The notes beneath the pieces are model-generated. The model ran no database searches and was not told the origin of the DNA. It worked only from the letters and a program-made list of their open reading frames with translations. Below, in pieces: positions 48,955-58,945 of a DNA stretch of 64,000 nucleotides (the first letter of the stretch is position 1; each line of letters begins with the position of its first letter). Origin of the DNA: Flavobacteriales bacterium. GTDB taxonomy: Bacteria; Bacteroidota; Bacteroidia; UBA10329. The position numbers and the translations under genes are program-made. The stretch is taken from the NCBI GenBank assembly GCA_021741155.1, contig JAIOYP010000001.1:62001-126000 (forward strand). Direction: 5' to 3'.

Positions 48955-49365
48955 ATGGCCACATCTCATGTCATATATCTTGGAGAACTGAGTATCGAGG
49001 CAACTCACCTCCAAAGTTCATCCACGATAAAAACCGATGCTCCAACAGATAACAATGGTTTAGGAAGAACGTTCTCTCCAACCGATTTATTGGCCACATC
49101 GTTAGCCACGTGCATGCTTACCATTATGGGAATTCGAGCAAACGAATCCTCGTTAAACATCGAAGGAACAAACGCCACCGTGACCAAAATAATGGATTCT
49201 AACCCAAGAAGGGTTGCAGAAGTACAAGTGGAATTTGAAATTGTTGACCGAGGACTAACTCAAGTTCAGAAAACCGTGTTAGAAAAGGCGGCACTGACGT
49301 GCCCAGTCGCACTCAGCCTAAGCGAATCGCTCAAACAGACCGTTTCCTTCCGTTATCGGAAGTGA
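48955..49365 (+). CDS. OsmC family protein
   Basis: FSPTDLLATSLATCMLTIMGIRA; CPVALSLSESLKQTVSF. Confidence 0.92.
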   Translation: MATSHVIYLGELSIEATHLQSSSTIKTDAPTDNNGLGRTFSPTDLLATSLATCMLTIMGIRANESSLNIEGTNATVTKIMDSNPRRVAEVQVEFEIVDRGLTQVQKTVLEKAALTCPVALSLSESLKQTVSFRYRK

Positions 49366-49370
49366 AGTCA

Positions 49371-49502
49371 TTAGCTGTTAACGCCCTGCTCAACAGGAAC
49401 GTCTGCCTTTCCGTAAGCTGGGCAGCTTTCTGTCGTTCTGCATGAAGAGAAAATCATTGCAATAACAGTAAGAGCTGCAAAGAAGATGGCTGACTTTTTC
49501 AA
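49371..49502 (-). CDS. Small (43 aa) lipoprotein missed by the ORF track
   Basis: TTG start: (M)KKSAIFFAALTVIAMIFSSCRTTESCPAYGKADVPVEQGVNS*; lipobox IFSSC; TAAATTTGC motif upstream at 49574-49581. Confidence 0.7.
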   Translation of the reverse strand: MKKSAIFFAALTVIAMIFSSCRTTESCPAYGKADVPVEQGVNS

Positions 49503-49667
49503 AATTGTGGTGGTTTATTTGTTGATATGAGCTTAAAACGACTTCAAGATACTGTTTGTTGCCAAAAGTGCTGCAAATTTATCCTTTGAATTCCAGTTAC
49601 GCGATTTACTTAATAAGGTTTGCGTATAGTTTTCAACATGAGTTATGGAAAAACAGACATTTGAGAG

Positions 49668-50357
49668 ATGACAGAAGTGAAACCTAAAATAGAAGCTAGT
49701 TGGCAGAAGCTTCTTTCTACCGAATTTGAAGCTGATTACTTTTCCACACTTCGCAATTTTCTCGTGGAAGAAAAGAAAACGGAAACCGTTTATCCGCCAG
49801 GCTCATTAATTTTCAATGCCTTTGACCATACTCCAGTGGAGAATGTAAAAGCTGTGATTTTAGGGCAAGATCCTTATCATGGACCCAATCAAGCCCATGG
49901 ACTTTGCTTTTCTGTGAATGATGGAATTGTTCCTCCTCCGTCTTTGAAAAACATATTCAAAGAGTTGAAAACTGACATAGGAATGGATGCACCCGCATCT
50001 GGCAACCTGACTAAATGGGCCGACCAAGGTGTTCTTCTTATGAATGCAACTTTGACGGTTCGTGCTCACAATGCCGGTTCGCATCAAGGAAAAGGCTGGG
50101 AACAGTTTACCGATGCCGCCATCCAAAAGCTATCGAACGAGCGAAAGAATCTCGTATTTCTACTTTGGGGGAAATTTGCGCAAAACAAATCTTCGCTCAT
50201 CAATACCGAAAACGGACATTTGATTTTGAAAGCGCCTCACCCCTCGCCTTTTTCGGCACATACGGGTTTTTTGGGCTGCAAGCATTTTTCAAAAACCAAC
50301 AATTTCCTGAAAGAAAGGGGAATTACTCCAATTGACTGGAACCTAAATACACAATGA
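49668..50357 (+). CDS. ung: Uracil-DNA glycosylase
   Basis: VILGQDPYHGPNQAHGLCFSV, LLMNATLTVRAHNAGSHQGKGWEQFTD, HPSPFSAHTGFLGCKHFS. Confidence 0.98.
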   Translation: MTEVKPKIEASWQKLLSTEFEADYFSTLRNFLVEEKKTETVYPPGSLIFNAFDHTPVENVKAVILGQDPYHGPNQAHGLCFSVNDGIVPPPSLKNIFKELKTDIGMDAPASGNLTKWADQGVLLMNATLTVRAHNAGSHQGKGWEQFTDAAIQKLSNERKNLVFLLWGKFAQNKSSLINTENGHLILKAPHPSPFSAHTGFLGCKHFSKTNNFLKERGITPIDWNLNTQ

Positions 50358-50382
50358 TCTGTCATAAATACGTTCTGATTTA

Positions 50383-52140
50383 TTGATGCGATTTCGCCAC
50401 ATACTTACATTGATTGTGCTGCTTTTAGCTGTGCAGTTTTCATTTGGGCAAAAACGTGTGCGACTAATAGTTAAGCAGCAGAACGAGGTAATTGCCCCTA
50501 AGAAATTGAACCGCATTGGGCGGCTTAAGGAATTCTACCCCGATTCGATGGCCGCGCTGAAAGCCATGAATGAACTGCTCATTCTACTACGCGAACGAGG
50601 TTTCTCTGCCGCAGGAATCGACCACCAAACGTGGAAAAAGGATACGGCAGTTGCCCAGCTTCACATTGGCAATCAGTACAGATTTAAGCAAATTGATGCT
50701 GGCAATGTTCCGAAGGAGGTGATGCGAAGAATTGGCTTCAAGGAACAGCAGTTTGAGGAAAGCAGCATGAGCGGAAAGCGCTTTTCGAACCTAAAAAAAC
50801 GAATCGTCCGCTTTTATGAAAACCGCGGATATCCCTTTGCACAAGTTGGATTAGATAGTATATCGCTCAAGAACGAATTACTTTTTGCAAGGCTTAAACT
50901 GGAGAAGAATCGCGAGTTTAAGATTGATAGCGTCATCATTAAAGGAACCGCTCGTATCCAACCAAAATACCTCCAAAACTATCTTGGAATTAAAAGGAAA
51001 TCGCTTTACAACGAAAGTCGCATTAAGCCGATTTCCACCAGAGTAAAGGAGATTGCTTTTGTGTCGGAAGTCAAGCCGCCAGAAGTGGTTTTCAGAGAAG
51101 GCAAGGCAGACCTTTATGTTTATCTAGATAAGAAACGCGCCAGTCAGTTTGATGGAATTCTGGGTGTACTTCCAAGCAGCGAAAGCCCGGGAAAGGTGCT
51201 GGTAACTGGAGAGTTGAGCCTTAAGCTATTGAGTGCATTCAGACGCGGGGAATTGATTGACCTTTCTTGGCGAAAGATGCAGGCTAGGACGCAAAACCTG
51301 AATATTCATCTCGCTTATCCCTTCCTTTTCAATACCAGCTTTGGTTTAGATGGAACGTTTGAATTGTACAAACGCGATACGCTGTATCTCAATCTTCGTG
51401 GAATTATCGGCATTCAATATCACCTGATCGGCAACGACCACATCAAAATTTTTGCTGACATCCGGTCCACGAATGTGTTGGCGACATCTACTCTTTCTTC
51501 TACAGCTACCATCAACCCGAATAATGTGGATTCGCGCACGCAACTTTATGGTTTCGGCTACAAAATGCAGCGACTGGATTATCGTTTGAATCCAAGAAAA
51601 GGCTTTGATCTGTATGCCGAAGCCAGCGCAGGAACCAAGAAAATTTTGCCCGATGCCTCCATCGAAGTAGATAGATATGCTGGACTCAAACTAAATTCTT
51701 TTCAGCTGAATGCAGTACTGCAAGCATCCTATTTCATTCCCATTCCTAATAGAAGTACCATTATGATTAGAGGAAATGGCGGCTACATGCGTAGCGATAA
51801 TCTCTTTGAAAGTGAGGCATTCCGAATTGGAGGACTCAAAACGCTTCGAGGTTTTGACGAAGAATCAATCTATGCCACACTTTTCGGAATCGGTACGATT
51901 GAATACCGTTTTCTCCTCGACCCAAACAGTTACCTCTTTGCCTTTTTTGATGGAGCCTATTATGAAAACCGAGCCACCAACAAACGTATTACCGACCGTC
52001 CTTTCGGCTTCGGATTGGGGATTTCGTTCTTCACAAAAATTGGAGTGTTCTCTCTCAACTATGCTTTAGGAAAGCAGTTCAACAACCCTATTGATTTCCG
52101 CGCAGGAAAAATTCACTTCGGAGTTGTGAGTTATTTCTGA
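50383..52140 (+). CDS. Omp85/BamA-TamA family outer membrane protein
   Basis: POTRA-like N-terminus; C-terminal barrel with GGLKTLRGFDEESIYATLFGIGTIEYRFLL; terminal aromatic FGVVSYF. Confidence 0.88.
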   Translation: MMRFRHILTLIVLLLAVQFSFGQKRVRLIVKQQNEVIAPKKLNRIGRLKEFYPDSMAALKAMNELLILLRERGFSAAGIDHQTWKKDTAVAQLHIGNQYRFKQIDAGNVPKEVMRRIGFKEQQFEESSMSGKRFSNLKKRIVRFYENRGYPFAQVGLDSISLKNELLFARLKLEKNREFKIDSVIIKGTARIQPKYLQNYLGIKRKSLYNESRIKPISTRVKEIAFVSEVKPPEVVFREGKADLYVYLDKKRASQFDGILGVLPSSESPGKVLVTGELSLKLLSAFRRGELIDLSWRKMQARTQNLNIHLAYPFLFNTSFGLDGTFELYKRDTLYLNLRGIIGIQYHLIGNDHIKIFADIRSTNVLATSTLSSTATINPNNVDSRTQLYGFGYKMQRLDYRLNPRKGFDLYAEASAGTKKILPDASIEVDRYAGLKLNSFQLNAVLQASYFIPIPNRSTIMIRGNGGYMRSDNLFESEAFRIGGLKTLRGFDEESIYATLFGIGTIEYRFLLDPNSYLFAFFDGAYYENRATNKRITDRPFGFGLGISFFTKIGVFSLNYALGKQFNNPIDFRAGKIHFGVVSYF

Positions 52141-52197
52141 GAAGTGGAAACTTGATTCTTACGAGAAACCTCTATTGCGAAAGAATCAGTTTACGGC

Positions 52198-52494
52198 TTA
52201 CAATTTTCTCAACTTCTCTGGGTCACCTTTTGTTGGAAAGACATTCATTATCCAGACAATTCCTACTTCAATCTTATAGAGAACTTTGTACTGACGAACA
52301 ATGATTCTTCGGTATTTCGAATTGACATCATCGACCTGAAACTGTTTGAAGAAAATGATTGAATCTGCTTCTTCAATAATCTCATTCACAATCTTAAAAG
52401 CGGATTCTTCGGAATACTCCGAATGAAATTCATAAACCTTCCGGAGTTTGGCTTTAGCAGTATCTGTCCACTCGACCGTTAAGACTTTCTCCAT
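52198..52494 (-). CDS. RelE/ParE-like toxin
   Basis: VEWTDTAKAKLRKVYEFHSEYSEESAFKIVNEI...YRRIIVRQYKVLYKIEVGIVWIMNVFPTKGDPEKL. Confidence 0.85.
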   Translation of the reverse strand: MEKVLTVEWTDTAKAKLRKVYEFHSEYSEESAFKIVNEIIEEADSIIFFKQFQVDDVNSKYRRIIVRQYKVLYKIEVGIVWIMNVFPTKGDPEKLRKL

Positions 52495-52727
52495 TGTCTG
52501 ACCTCTTCTTTCAAAGTAGCCGAATCGGTGGTTCGCCCTGCTTTAATATCATTCTCCGCATCGTTCAAAGAAGCGTTGTATTCTTCCACGGAAAGAGGTT
52601 TTCCGTCAATCGTATAAGCGGTTACAACCTGATTATCAAGAATCGATTTTATCTCCATCAGAACAGACTCTTCCTCCACATTCAAGAGTTGCTTTGCAAG
52701 GTTTATTTTAATGATTTCTAAACTCAT
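52479..52727 (-). CDS. Cognate antitoxin of the RelE/ParE-like toxin
   Basis: Overlaps the toxin start; AYTIDGKPLSVEEYNASLNDAENDIKAGRTTDSATLKEEVRQWRKS. Confidence 0.8.
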   Translation of the reverse strand: MSLEIIKINLAKQLLNVEEESVLMEIKSILDNQVVTAYTIDGKPLSVEEYNASLNDAENDIKAGRTTDSATLKEEVRQWRKS

Positions 52728-52865
52728 AACTGCGATTTTCGAACTTATCAAAGATAAACATTCTTGAAACAGGGATTTTCCTTACTGGAAAATTCACTTA
52801 GGACCTCTAAGTTATTTCCGATTCCTGTTCGCCACTCAACACCTAATCCCTAACTTCATCGCCCA

Positions 52866-54185
52866 ATGGAATTTGCATTTTTAATTGTAGGTATTTTGGT
52901 TGGCGCTGCCGTGGGTTTCCTTTTAGGAAAACGTGGTGCTGCAACCGTTTCGGATGATGGCGAACTGGAGAAGTTGAAGCTAGAAAACGCCACATTGGCT
53001 GAAGGCGAAAGACGCGTTTCAGAAGAACGGGACATTCTGAAGGCCGATTTGAGAGAATCACAAGACAAGCTTTCTGAAGCCGAGAAGAATCTTGCTTCAG
53101 CACGAACACACTTTAAAGACCAAGAAGCTCGGCAGGCTGATCAGAAAAAAGAGTTTGAAGAACTAAACAAGCGTTTCAACACGGAATTCGAGAACCTCGC
53201 CAACAAAATTCTTGATGAGAAATCTAAGAAATTCACCGATCAGAACAAGGAAAATCTTGAGTTGATTCTCACGCCTTTACGAGATCGCATCAAGGATTTT
53301 GAAAAGAAAGTGGATGAGAAATACGACAACGAGCAGAAGGAACGTGCTTCGCTGAAAGGTGAAATCAAAGTATTGCACGACCTGAACAAACAAATCAGTC
53401 AGGAGGCGCACAACCTTACAACAGCATTAAAAGGAGATAGCAAAAAGCAAGGAAATTGGGGTGAATTAATCTTGGAACGAATTCTTGAAAACTCGGGTCT
53501 CATAAAAGGCGAAGAATACTTCACGCAGCAAACGACCTACAACGAAACAGGCGACAGACTTTTCCCTGATGTGGTAATCCAACTTCCAGACGATAAGCAA
53601 ATCATTATTGACAGCAAGGTTTCGTTGGTGGCTTACGAACGATTTGTAAACGCGGATGATGACGATGAGCGAGATAAATGGATTAAGGCACATGTCACTT
53701 CGGTGAAAGCACATATCAAAGGACTTTCTGATAAAAATTACCACACAAGTAAGGGAATGGATACTCCCGAATTTGTATTGATGTTTATGCCTATTGAAAG
53801 CAGTTTCAGTGCATCAATTAGAGCGGATGACGAGCTATTCAACTTTGCGTGGGACAAGCGCATTGTAATTGTAAGTCCTTCTACCCTACTCGCCACGTTG
53901 CGCACGGTTTCATCCATTTGGAAACAAGATCGCCAGACCAAAAACGCCATTGAAATAGCTCAAAAAAGTGGCGACATGTATAACAAGTTTGTCGGTTTTG
54001 TAGAGGATATGCAGAAGATTGGTTCTCGCTTGAATTCCACCCAAACCGCTTACAATGATGGCATGAAAAAACTATCCGAGGGAACGGGAAATCTTGTAAA
54101 GCGTGCTGAGGAATTGAGAAATATGGGAGCGAAAGCCACAAAGCAACTTCCCAGCGAAATGTTAGGTTTGGAGGATGAAGATTAG
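52866..54185 (+). CDS. rmuC: DNA recombination protein RmuC
   Basis: TM anchor, coiled coil, KKQGNWGELILERILENSGL, PDVVIQLPDDKQIIIDSKVSLVAYERF. Confidence 0.95.
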   Translation: MEFAFLIVGILVGAAVGFLLGKRGAATVSDDGELEKLKLENATLAEGERRVSEERDILKADLRESQDKLSEAEKNLASARTHFKDQEARQADQKKEFEELNKRFNTEFENLANKILDEKSKKFTDQNKENLELILTPLRDRIKDFEKKVDEKYDNEQKERASLKGEIKVLHDLNKQISQEAHNLTTALKGDSKKQGNWGELILERILENSGLIKGEEYFTQQTTYNETGDRLFPDVVIQLPDDKQIIIDSKVSLVAYERFVNADDDDERDKWIKAHVTSVKAHIKGLSDKNYHTSKGMDTPEFVLMFMPIESSFSASIRADDELFNFAWDKRIVIVSPSTLLATLRTVSSIWKQDRQTKNAIEIAQKSGDMYNKFVGFVEDMQKIGSRLNSTQTAYNDGMKKLSEGTGNLVKRAEELRNMGAKATKQLPSEMLGLEDED

Positions 54186-55434
54186 TTCGATTCTCATCCT
54201 TCTTAGCCTTGTTCTGATGGCAGCTTCCGGCTGCCTCACAGAGCGGATTTCCAATCAAAACCTCTCTTATTTGTATGATAGAGATGCTTCTTTCATGCAT
54301 CCTGAATTCAACGTTCTACACAAGAATGATTCGGTAACGGAGCTTCATTTTCGCATCAATTCCAACGAGTTATTGTATTTGCACAACCCAGAAAGCAATT
54401 TCTATTCTGCGTTTTTCCGCATCCGTTACGAGGTTTACACACAGCTAGAAAGCAAACTGCTGATTGATAGTTCGGTGGTGATTTTTGCTGATAGTTCGCT
54501 GCTTATGCAAGGCAAAACAATCAGCGGCATCTTGGAGCTGAAACCAAGCAAGGTGAAGCAATCACTTCTAAAAATAGACTTGGTTGATTTGCGAAGAAAT
54601 TCACGTGTTAAACGCTACTTCGAAATAGACAGGCGCAACCCAAATTGCAGACAGTTTTTCACACTACAACTGACAAATTCAAATCACGCTTTATCGCGGA
54701 ATTACATCAAAGCAGACGAGCAGTTCACCTTAGATCACGTAAGCGGAAAAGATCGTGCGATTGTTCGGTACTACAATCGGGAATTTCCGTTGCCGAAGCC
54801 GCCATTTTCGGTAGAAACACCAAAGGTTTTCGACTATGAGGCTGACAGCATTTTTGAGCTTCCGTTAGGCCAACCTATTACACTTCCGAAAGAAGGATTT
54901 TATCATTTTCAGGTTTCGGACAGCACCAAAGATGGCTTTACACTTTATAGGTTTGATGAGACTTTTCCAGCGGTAAAAGACGTAAACGATTTGATTGAGC
55001 CGCTTCGTTTCATCAACAGCAATACCGAATACAAGACCATTAAAGAATCTGATTTTCCGAAGGCTGAAGTAGATCGTTTTTGGCTGAAGTTGGCGGGGAA
55101 TCAAGATCGCGCCAGAGTACTCATTCAGAAATATTACTCTCGTGTTGAGAATTCGAACGAGTTCTTTACAAGCTATACCGAAGGTTGGAAAAGCGATCGC
55201 GGCCTCATTTATCTCATTTTCGGACAACCAAACATCATTTACAAAAACTCAAACTCCGAACATTGGATTTATGGCGAAGAAGAAAATCCTGCTTCGCTCG
55301 GAATGACGTTCTACAAGGTCGAGAATCCGTTCTCCGATAATGATTTTCGTTTAGACCGTTCGCCCATTTACAAAAGCAGTTGGTACAGCGCGGTGGACAT
55401 GTGGCGTCAGGGTCGGGTTTACACAGATAACTAA
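54175..55434 (+). CDS. GWxTD domain-containing lipoprotein
   Basis: TEGWKSDRGLIYLIFGQPNIIYKNSNSEHWIY; lipobox MAASGC. Confidence 0.85.
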   Translation: MKISSILILLSLVLMAASGCLTERISNQNLSYLYDRDASFMHPEFNVLHKNDSVTELHFRINSNELLYLHNPESNFYSAFFRIRYEVYTQLESKLLIDSSVVIFADSSLLMQGKTISGILELKPSKVKQSLLKIDLVDLRRNSRVKRYFEIDRRNPNCRQFFTLQLTNSNHALSRNYIKADEQFTLDHVSGKDRAIVRYYNREFPLPKPPFSVETPKVFDYEADSIFELPLGQPITLPKEGFYHFQVSDSTKDGFTLYRFDETFPAVKDVNDLIEPLRFINSNTEYKTIKESDFPKAEVDRFWLKLAGNQDRARVLIQKYYSRVENSNEFFTSYTEGWKSDRGLIYLIFGQPNIIYKNSNSEHWIYGEEENPASLGMTFYKVENPFSDNDFRLDRSPIYKSSWYSAVDMWRQGRVYTDN

Positions 55435-55456
55435 AAGAAACTCGAAGCACGAAATA

Positions 55457-55494
55457 AAAAATCCGAAACCAGCGATTAGCCAGTTTCGGATTTT
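55457..55494. terminator. Bidirectional terminator between convergent genes
   Basis: AAAATCCGAAAC...GTTTCGGATTTT. Confidence 0.85.
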
Positions 55495-55522
55495 ATAATT
55501 TAGAATTTGGTGCTTAGAACAA

Positions 55523-57397
55523 CTATTGTTTCAATACTCTCACAGTCCTCACCAGATCTTTGTCTGAAATTCGCATCAGGTAAAGCCCAGTTTTCAATCC
55601 AGAGAGATTAATCGAGCTAACAGCAGAAACCTGCTTGGTCACAACCATTCGTCCTTGAACGTCCAGAATCTGAAGTGTTCCGCTTATCGGTTCGTTGAAT
55701 CGAACCACATCTTCAAATGGATTTGGATAAACTGCCAGAGATGATTCTGTAGACAACTCATTCACGCCCACTGCCAGAGAAACATAGAAGTAGTACGAAG
55801 GCAAATACACCATTTGACAAATTTCAGCAGAACAACCATCGCCATTCTCTATATGCAGACAAACCTGAAACGCTCCAGTATAGGAGTAGTGGTGAGTGAG
55901 TTCTTGGTCGTGCGAGAAGGTATCGTCTCCAAAATGCCATGTGTAGCTGGTAGGATTTCCTGTTGAAAGATTTTCGAAGTGAACGCCTCCATGTTCCAAA
56001 TCAACGACCCAAGTAAAGTCTGCTTCAAAATTTTCGCAAGGATCTGGTGTAACGTCTACTGCTATTGTGTGGCAATATTCGCTATGACAACCTTCGTTGT
56101 TATCAGCTGAAATACAAACTTCATACATGCCAGATTGATTGTATTCGTGCACTGGATTTTCAGCGTCTGAGGTTGATCCATCGCCAAAATGCCAAGTGAT
56201 GCTCTGCGCATTTCCAGAATAAAGTCCATCAAATTCGATGCGATGATTATTATTTACACCTGCCGACCAATTGAATGAAACCTCAAATCCAGCACAAGGA
56301 TTGAAATCCTCGACACACACGCTGCGGCAATATTCGCTTCGGCATCCGTCATTGTTCTCAACTACCAAACAGACCTGATACACGCCTGGATGAGCATATT
56401 CGTGGTAAGGGTCTTGGTCATGCGAGGTACTTCCATCGCCAAAATGCCAGATGTAAACGCCAGCATTTCCTTGACTGATGTTCTCAAACTGAATTCCAAG
56501 GCTGTCGATGTGCTCATTCCAAACAAAGTCAGCAAGGAAATCGTTGCATGGATTTGGAGTAGTCTCTACAGGCACCTCATAGCACAATTCGCTTCGGCAG
56601 CCATCGTTGCTTTCAATCACCACACATACTTGATAGATTCCTGGATGGGGAAATATGTGGTCTGGACTGTTCAGGTTTGATGTGGTCCCATCACCGTAAT
56701 TCCAAACGATGAAATCCCAATCGCCTTCCGATTGATTCTGAAATTCGATTCGGTTGGCTGTTTGGGTTGAGAAATAATTGAAATTGGCCTCAAAACCATC
56801 GCAGCAATTGGCTGCCGTTGGTGGTTCAGGGGCTGGGGCCGTTACACAAACTTCTCGGCAATATTCACTTCGGCAATCTCCCGATTCCAAAACGAGACAT
56901 ACCTGATACATTCCGCCCTCACTATATTCGTGATAAGGCTCTTGATTATCGGAGCTTGAGCCATCGCCAAAATGCCAGATATAATGATTGGATGGTGATG
57001 GACTAATATTGTCAAACTGAACACCAAGGCTGTTGCTCGGATTCACGCTCCACAGATAATCCGCGAGGAAATCATTGCAAGGATTGGCCGTTTCAACCGC
57101 CACTTCGTAACACAATTCGCTACGGCAATCGTTGTTCTCAATAACTACACAAACCTGGTAAATGCCGGGCTCGGAATAGGTGTGATCGGGATTTGCACCG
57201 TTGGAGGTTGTTCCATCACCAAAATTCCAAACGATGAAAGTCGAGTTTCCTGACGACAGGTTCTGAAATTCAATTCGATGTGGGGTTTGGGTGGAATGGT
57301 AGGTGAAATTCGCCTCAAAACCGTTGCAACAGTCCTGTGCGTTAGCGATAAACGTTCCTGCAAAAAGGAACATAAAAATGAGGGAAAGACGTTTCAT
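55523..57397 (-). CDS. Multi-PKD-domain secreted protein with T9SS sorting domain
   Basis: Six PKD-like repeats (HFGDGS..., YQVCLVxExxDGCRSEYC); C-term VYPNPFEDVVRF...GLYLMRISDKDLVRTVRVLKQ. Confidence 0.9.
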   Translation of the reverse strand: MKRLSLIFMFLFAGTFIANAQDCCNGFEANFTYHSTQTPHRIEFQNLSSGNSTFIVWNFGDGTTSNGANPDHTYSEPGIYQVCVVIENNDCRSELCYEVAVETANPCNDFLADYLWSVNPSNSLGVQFDNISPSPSNHYIWHFGDGSSSDNQEPYHEYSEGGMYQVCLVLESGDCRSEYCREVCVTAPAPEPPTAANCCDGFEANFNYFSTQTANRIEFQNQSEGDWDFIVWNYGDGTTSNLNSPDHIFPHPGIYQVCVVIESNDGCRSELCYEVPVETTPNPCNDFLADFVWNEHIDSLGIQFENISQGNAGVYIWHFGDGSTSHDQDPYHEYAHPGVYQVCLVVENNDGCRSEYCRSVCVEDFNPCAGFEVSFNWSAGVNNNHRIEFDGLYSGNAQSITWHFGDGSTSDAENPVHEYNQSGMYEVCISADNNEGCHSEYCHTIAVDVTPDPCENFEADFTWVVDLEHGGVHFENLSTGNPTSYTWHFGDDTFSHDQELTHHYSYTGAFQVCLHIENGDGCSAEICQMVYLPSYYFYVSLAVGVNELSTESSLAVYPNPFEDVVRFNEPISGTLQILDVQGRMVVTKQVSAVSSINLSGLKTGLYLMRISDKDLVRTVRVLKQ

Positions 57398-57482
57398 TTG
57401 AGAATCTGATTAGATTGTTTGGATAACGCTGTATCAGACGCTAAGGCCTACTCTCAGTTGCTACAGCGCTAAACAAAAAAAA

Positions 57483-57506
57483 GCGGACCACCTTTCGGTA
57501 ATCCGC
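57483..57506 (-). terminator. Terminator after the 79-aa gene
   Basis: GCGGATTACC-GAAA-GGTGGTCCGC + T tract on the minus strand. Confidence 0.7.
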
Positions 57507-57532
57507 CTTCGGAACTGCGTCCTAATTTGTAT

Positions 57533-57772
57533 TTAATTCATCACAATCTGATGTCCATCAATCATGGTAGACGATTGCTTTACTTCTACCGCCTTGCTGT
57601 AAGCAAGAATGCTATCAACAACACGTTGATCTGGAGAGAAAGAAGCCTCTTCAAGTTCCTCACTGAGAAAATCCATCAGCTTGTTTTGATACAGCAATTC
57701 GCAAGGCTCTTGCTCCGTAAGTGCCTTAGTTGCGGTTAGTAAATCTGTTGGAAGAGTAAATGTTTTTGTCAT
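57533..57772 (-). CDS. Hypothetical 79-aa protein
   Basis: ORF with own downstream terminator and a terminator-like hairpin in its leader. Confidence 0.6.
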   Translation of the reverse strand: MTKTFTLPTDLLTATKALTEQEPCELLYQNKLMDFLSEELEEASFSPDQRVVDSILAYSKAVEVKQSSTMIDGHQIVMN

Positions 57773-57837
57773 GTCTTTTTGTTTGGTATATCGCTTATAC
57801 GCAAGTGTTTTGAATATATTGTATAGACATAAAAAAA

Positions 57838-57878
57838 GAGCTGGGTGTATTCTAAAAAGTGTATCAACACTCCCAGCT
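57838..57878 (-). terminator. Terminator-like hairpin in the divergent intergenic region/leader
   Basis: AAGCTGGGAGTGTTGATACAC...ACACCCAGCT then TTTTTTT on the minus strand. Confidence 0.6.
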
Positions 57879-57993
57879 TACAGTGTTCTCGTTTTTAGTC
57901 AAGTTGAGTACGGTTTATTGGAGATGGAGAAATTTTGTGATGCATTCAGCGTTCTTTTTCTTCAAACCCAAACACTCCCGTTACCTTCGCCCC

Positions 57994-58788
57994 ATGCGAT
58001 TGCTTCTCTTTTTTCTTCTCCTTTCAACCACAACCATGGCACAGCATATTCAGGTAACAGCCCATCGTGGAACATCGGGCTATGCACCCGAAAACACACT
58101 TTCATCGGTTAGAAAAGCCTTAGAAATAGGCGTAGATAGAGTGGAGATTGATGTGCAGCAAACAGCAGATGGCATGGTGGTTCTTTTGCACGATAAGACC
58201 CTAGATAGAACCACAAACTCCAAAGGAAAAATAGGCGCAATGACCTATGCTGAACTAAAAGAAGTAAAAGCAAACGGCAATTTTGAGGCTGAATTCCCGA
58301 ACGAGCCCATTCCAACCTTAGAGCAAGTTTTTGAATTACTCGATGGCACCACCGAGTTAGTCATTGAGATAAAAGCAGGCAACAAGACCTATCCCGGCAT
58401 TGAGGATAATGTGGCGGTACTCATCAAAAAATACAAGGCAGAAAAATGGGCATTGGTGCATAGCTTCAACGACCAAGTGCTGAAGCACCTGCACAAGCAT
58501 CATCCAGAAATCAGACTTCAGAAACTGTTCGTTTCCTATTCGGCAGGAGTCATGCTCGATTTCAAACTCCATGCAGTCAAGCTTTCTAAGTACGATTATG
58601 TAGAAGGGTTTGGAGTAAGTAAGAGCGCAGTAAACGCCAAACTGGTAGAGAAAATTCATGGCTTAGGAAAGCTTATCCATGTTTGGACGGTGAATAAGGA
58701 AGAAGATTTGGCTGAAATGATTGGCCTCGGTGTGGATGGGCTTATCAGTAACTATCCCGATAAGGCGAAGGCTATCTTGAAGAAATGA
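57994..58788 (+). CDS. Glycerophosphodiester phosphodiesterase family protein
   Basis: VTAHRGTSGYAPENTLSSVRKALEIGVDRVEIDVQQTADGMVVLLHD; start ATG 57994. Confidence 0.93.
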   Translation: MRLLLFFLLLSTTTMAQHIQVTAHRGTSGYAPENTLSSVRKALEIGVDRVEIDVQQTADGMVVLLHDKTLDRTTNSKGKIGAMTYAELKEVKANGNFEAEFPNEPIPTLEQVFELLDGTTELVIEIKAGNKTYPGIEDNVAVLIKKYKAEKWALVHSFNDQVLKHLHKHHPEIRLQKLFVSYSAGVMLDFKLHAVKLSKYDYVEGFGVSKSAVNAKLVEKIHGLGKLIHVWTVNKEEDLAEMIGLGVDGLISNYPDKAKAILKK

Positions 58789-58945
58789 ATCTAGTGATGT
58801 GAGTACAGCGTTTGTTACGGATGCTTTCTCTTGTTCCAAATAAAACCAGATTACACTAGTTCGGCAGTTCCCTTAAAAGACAGTAGTTTTGCAGCCTCTA
58901 AAAAATGAACCGAAACGAGTTCGGTTCCGAACAAAAAGAAAGAGA

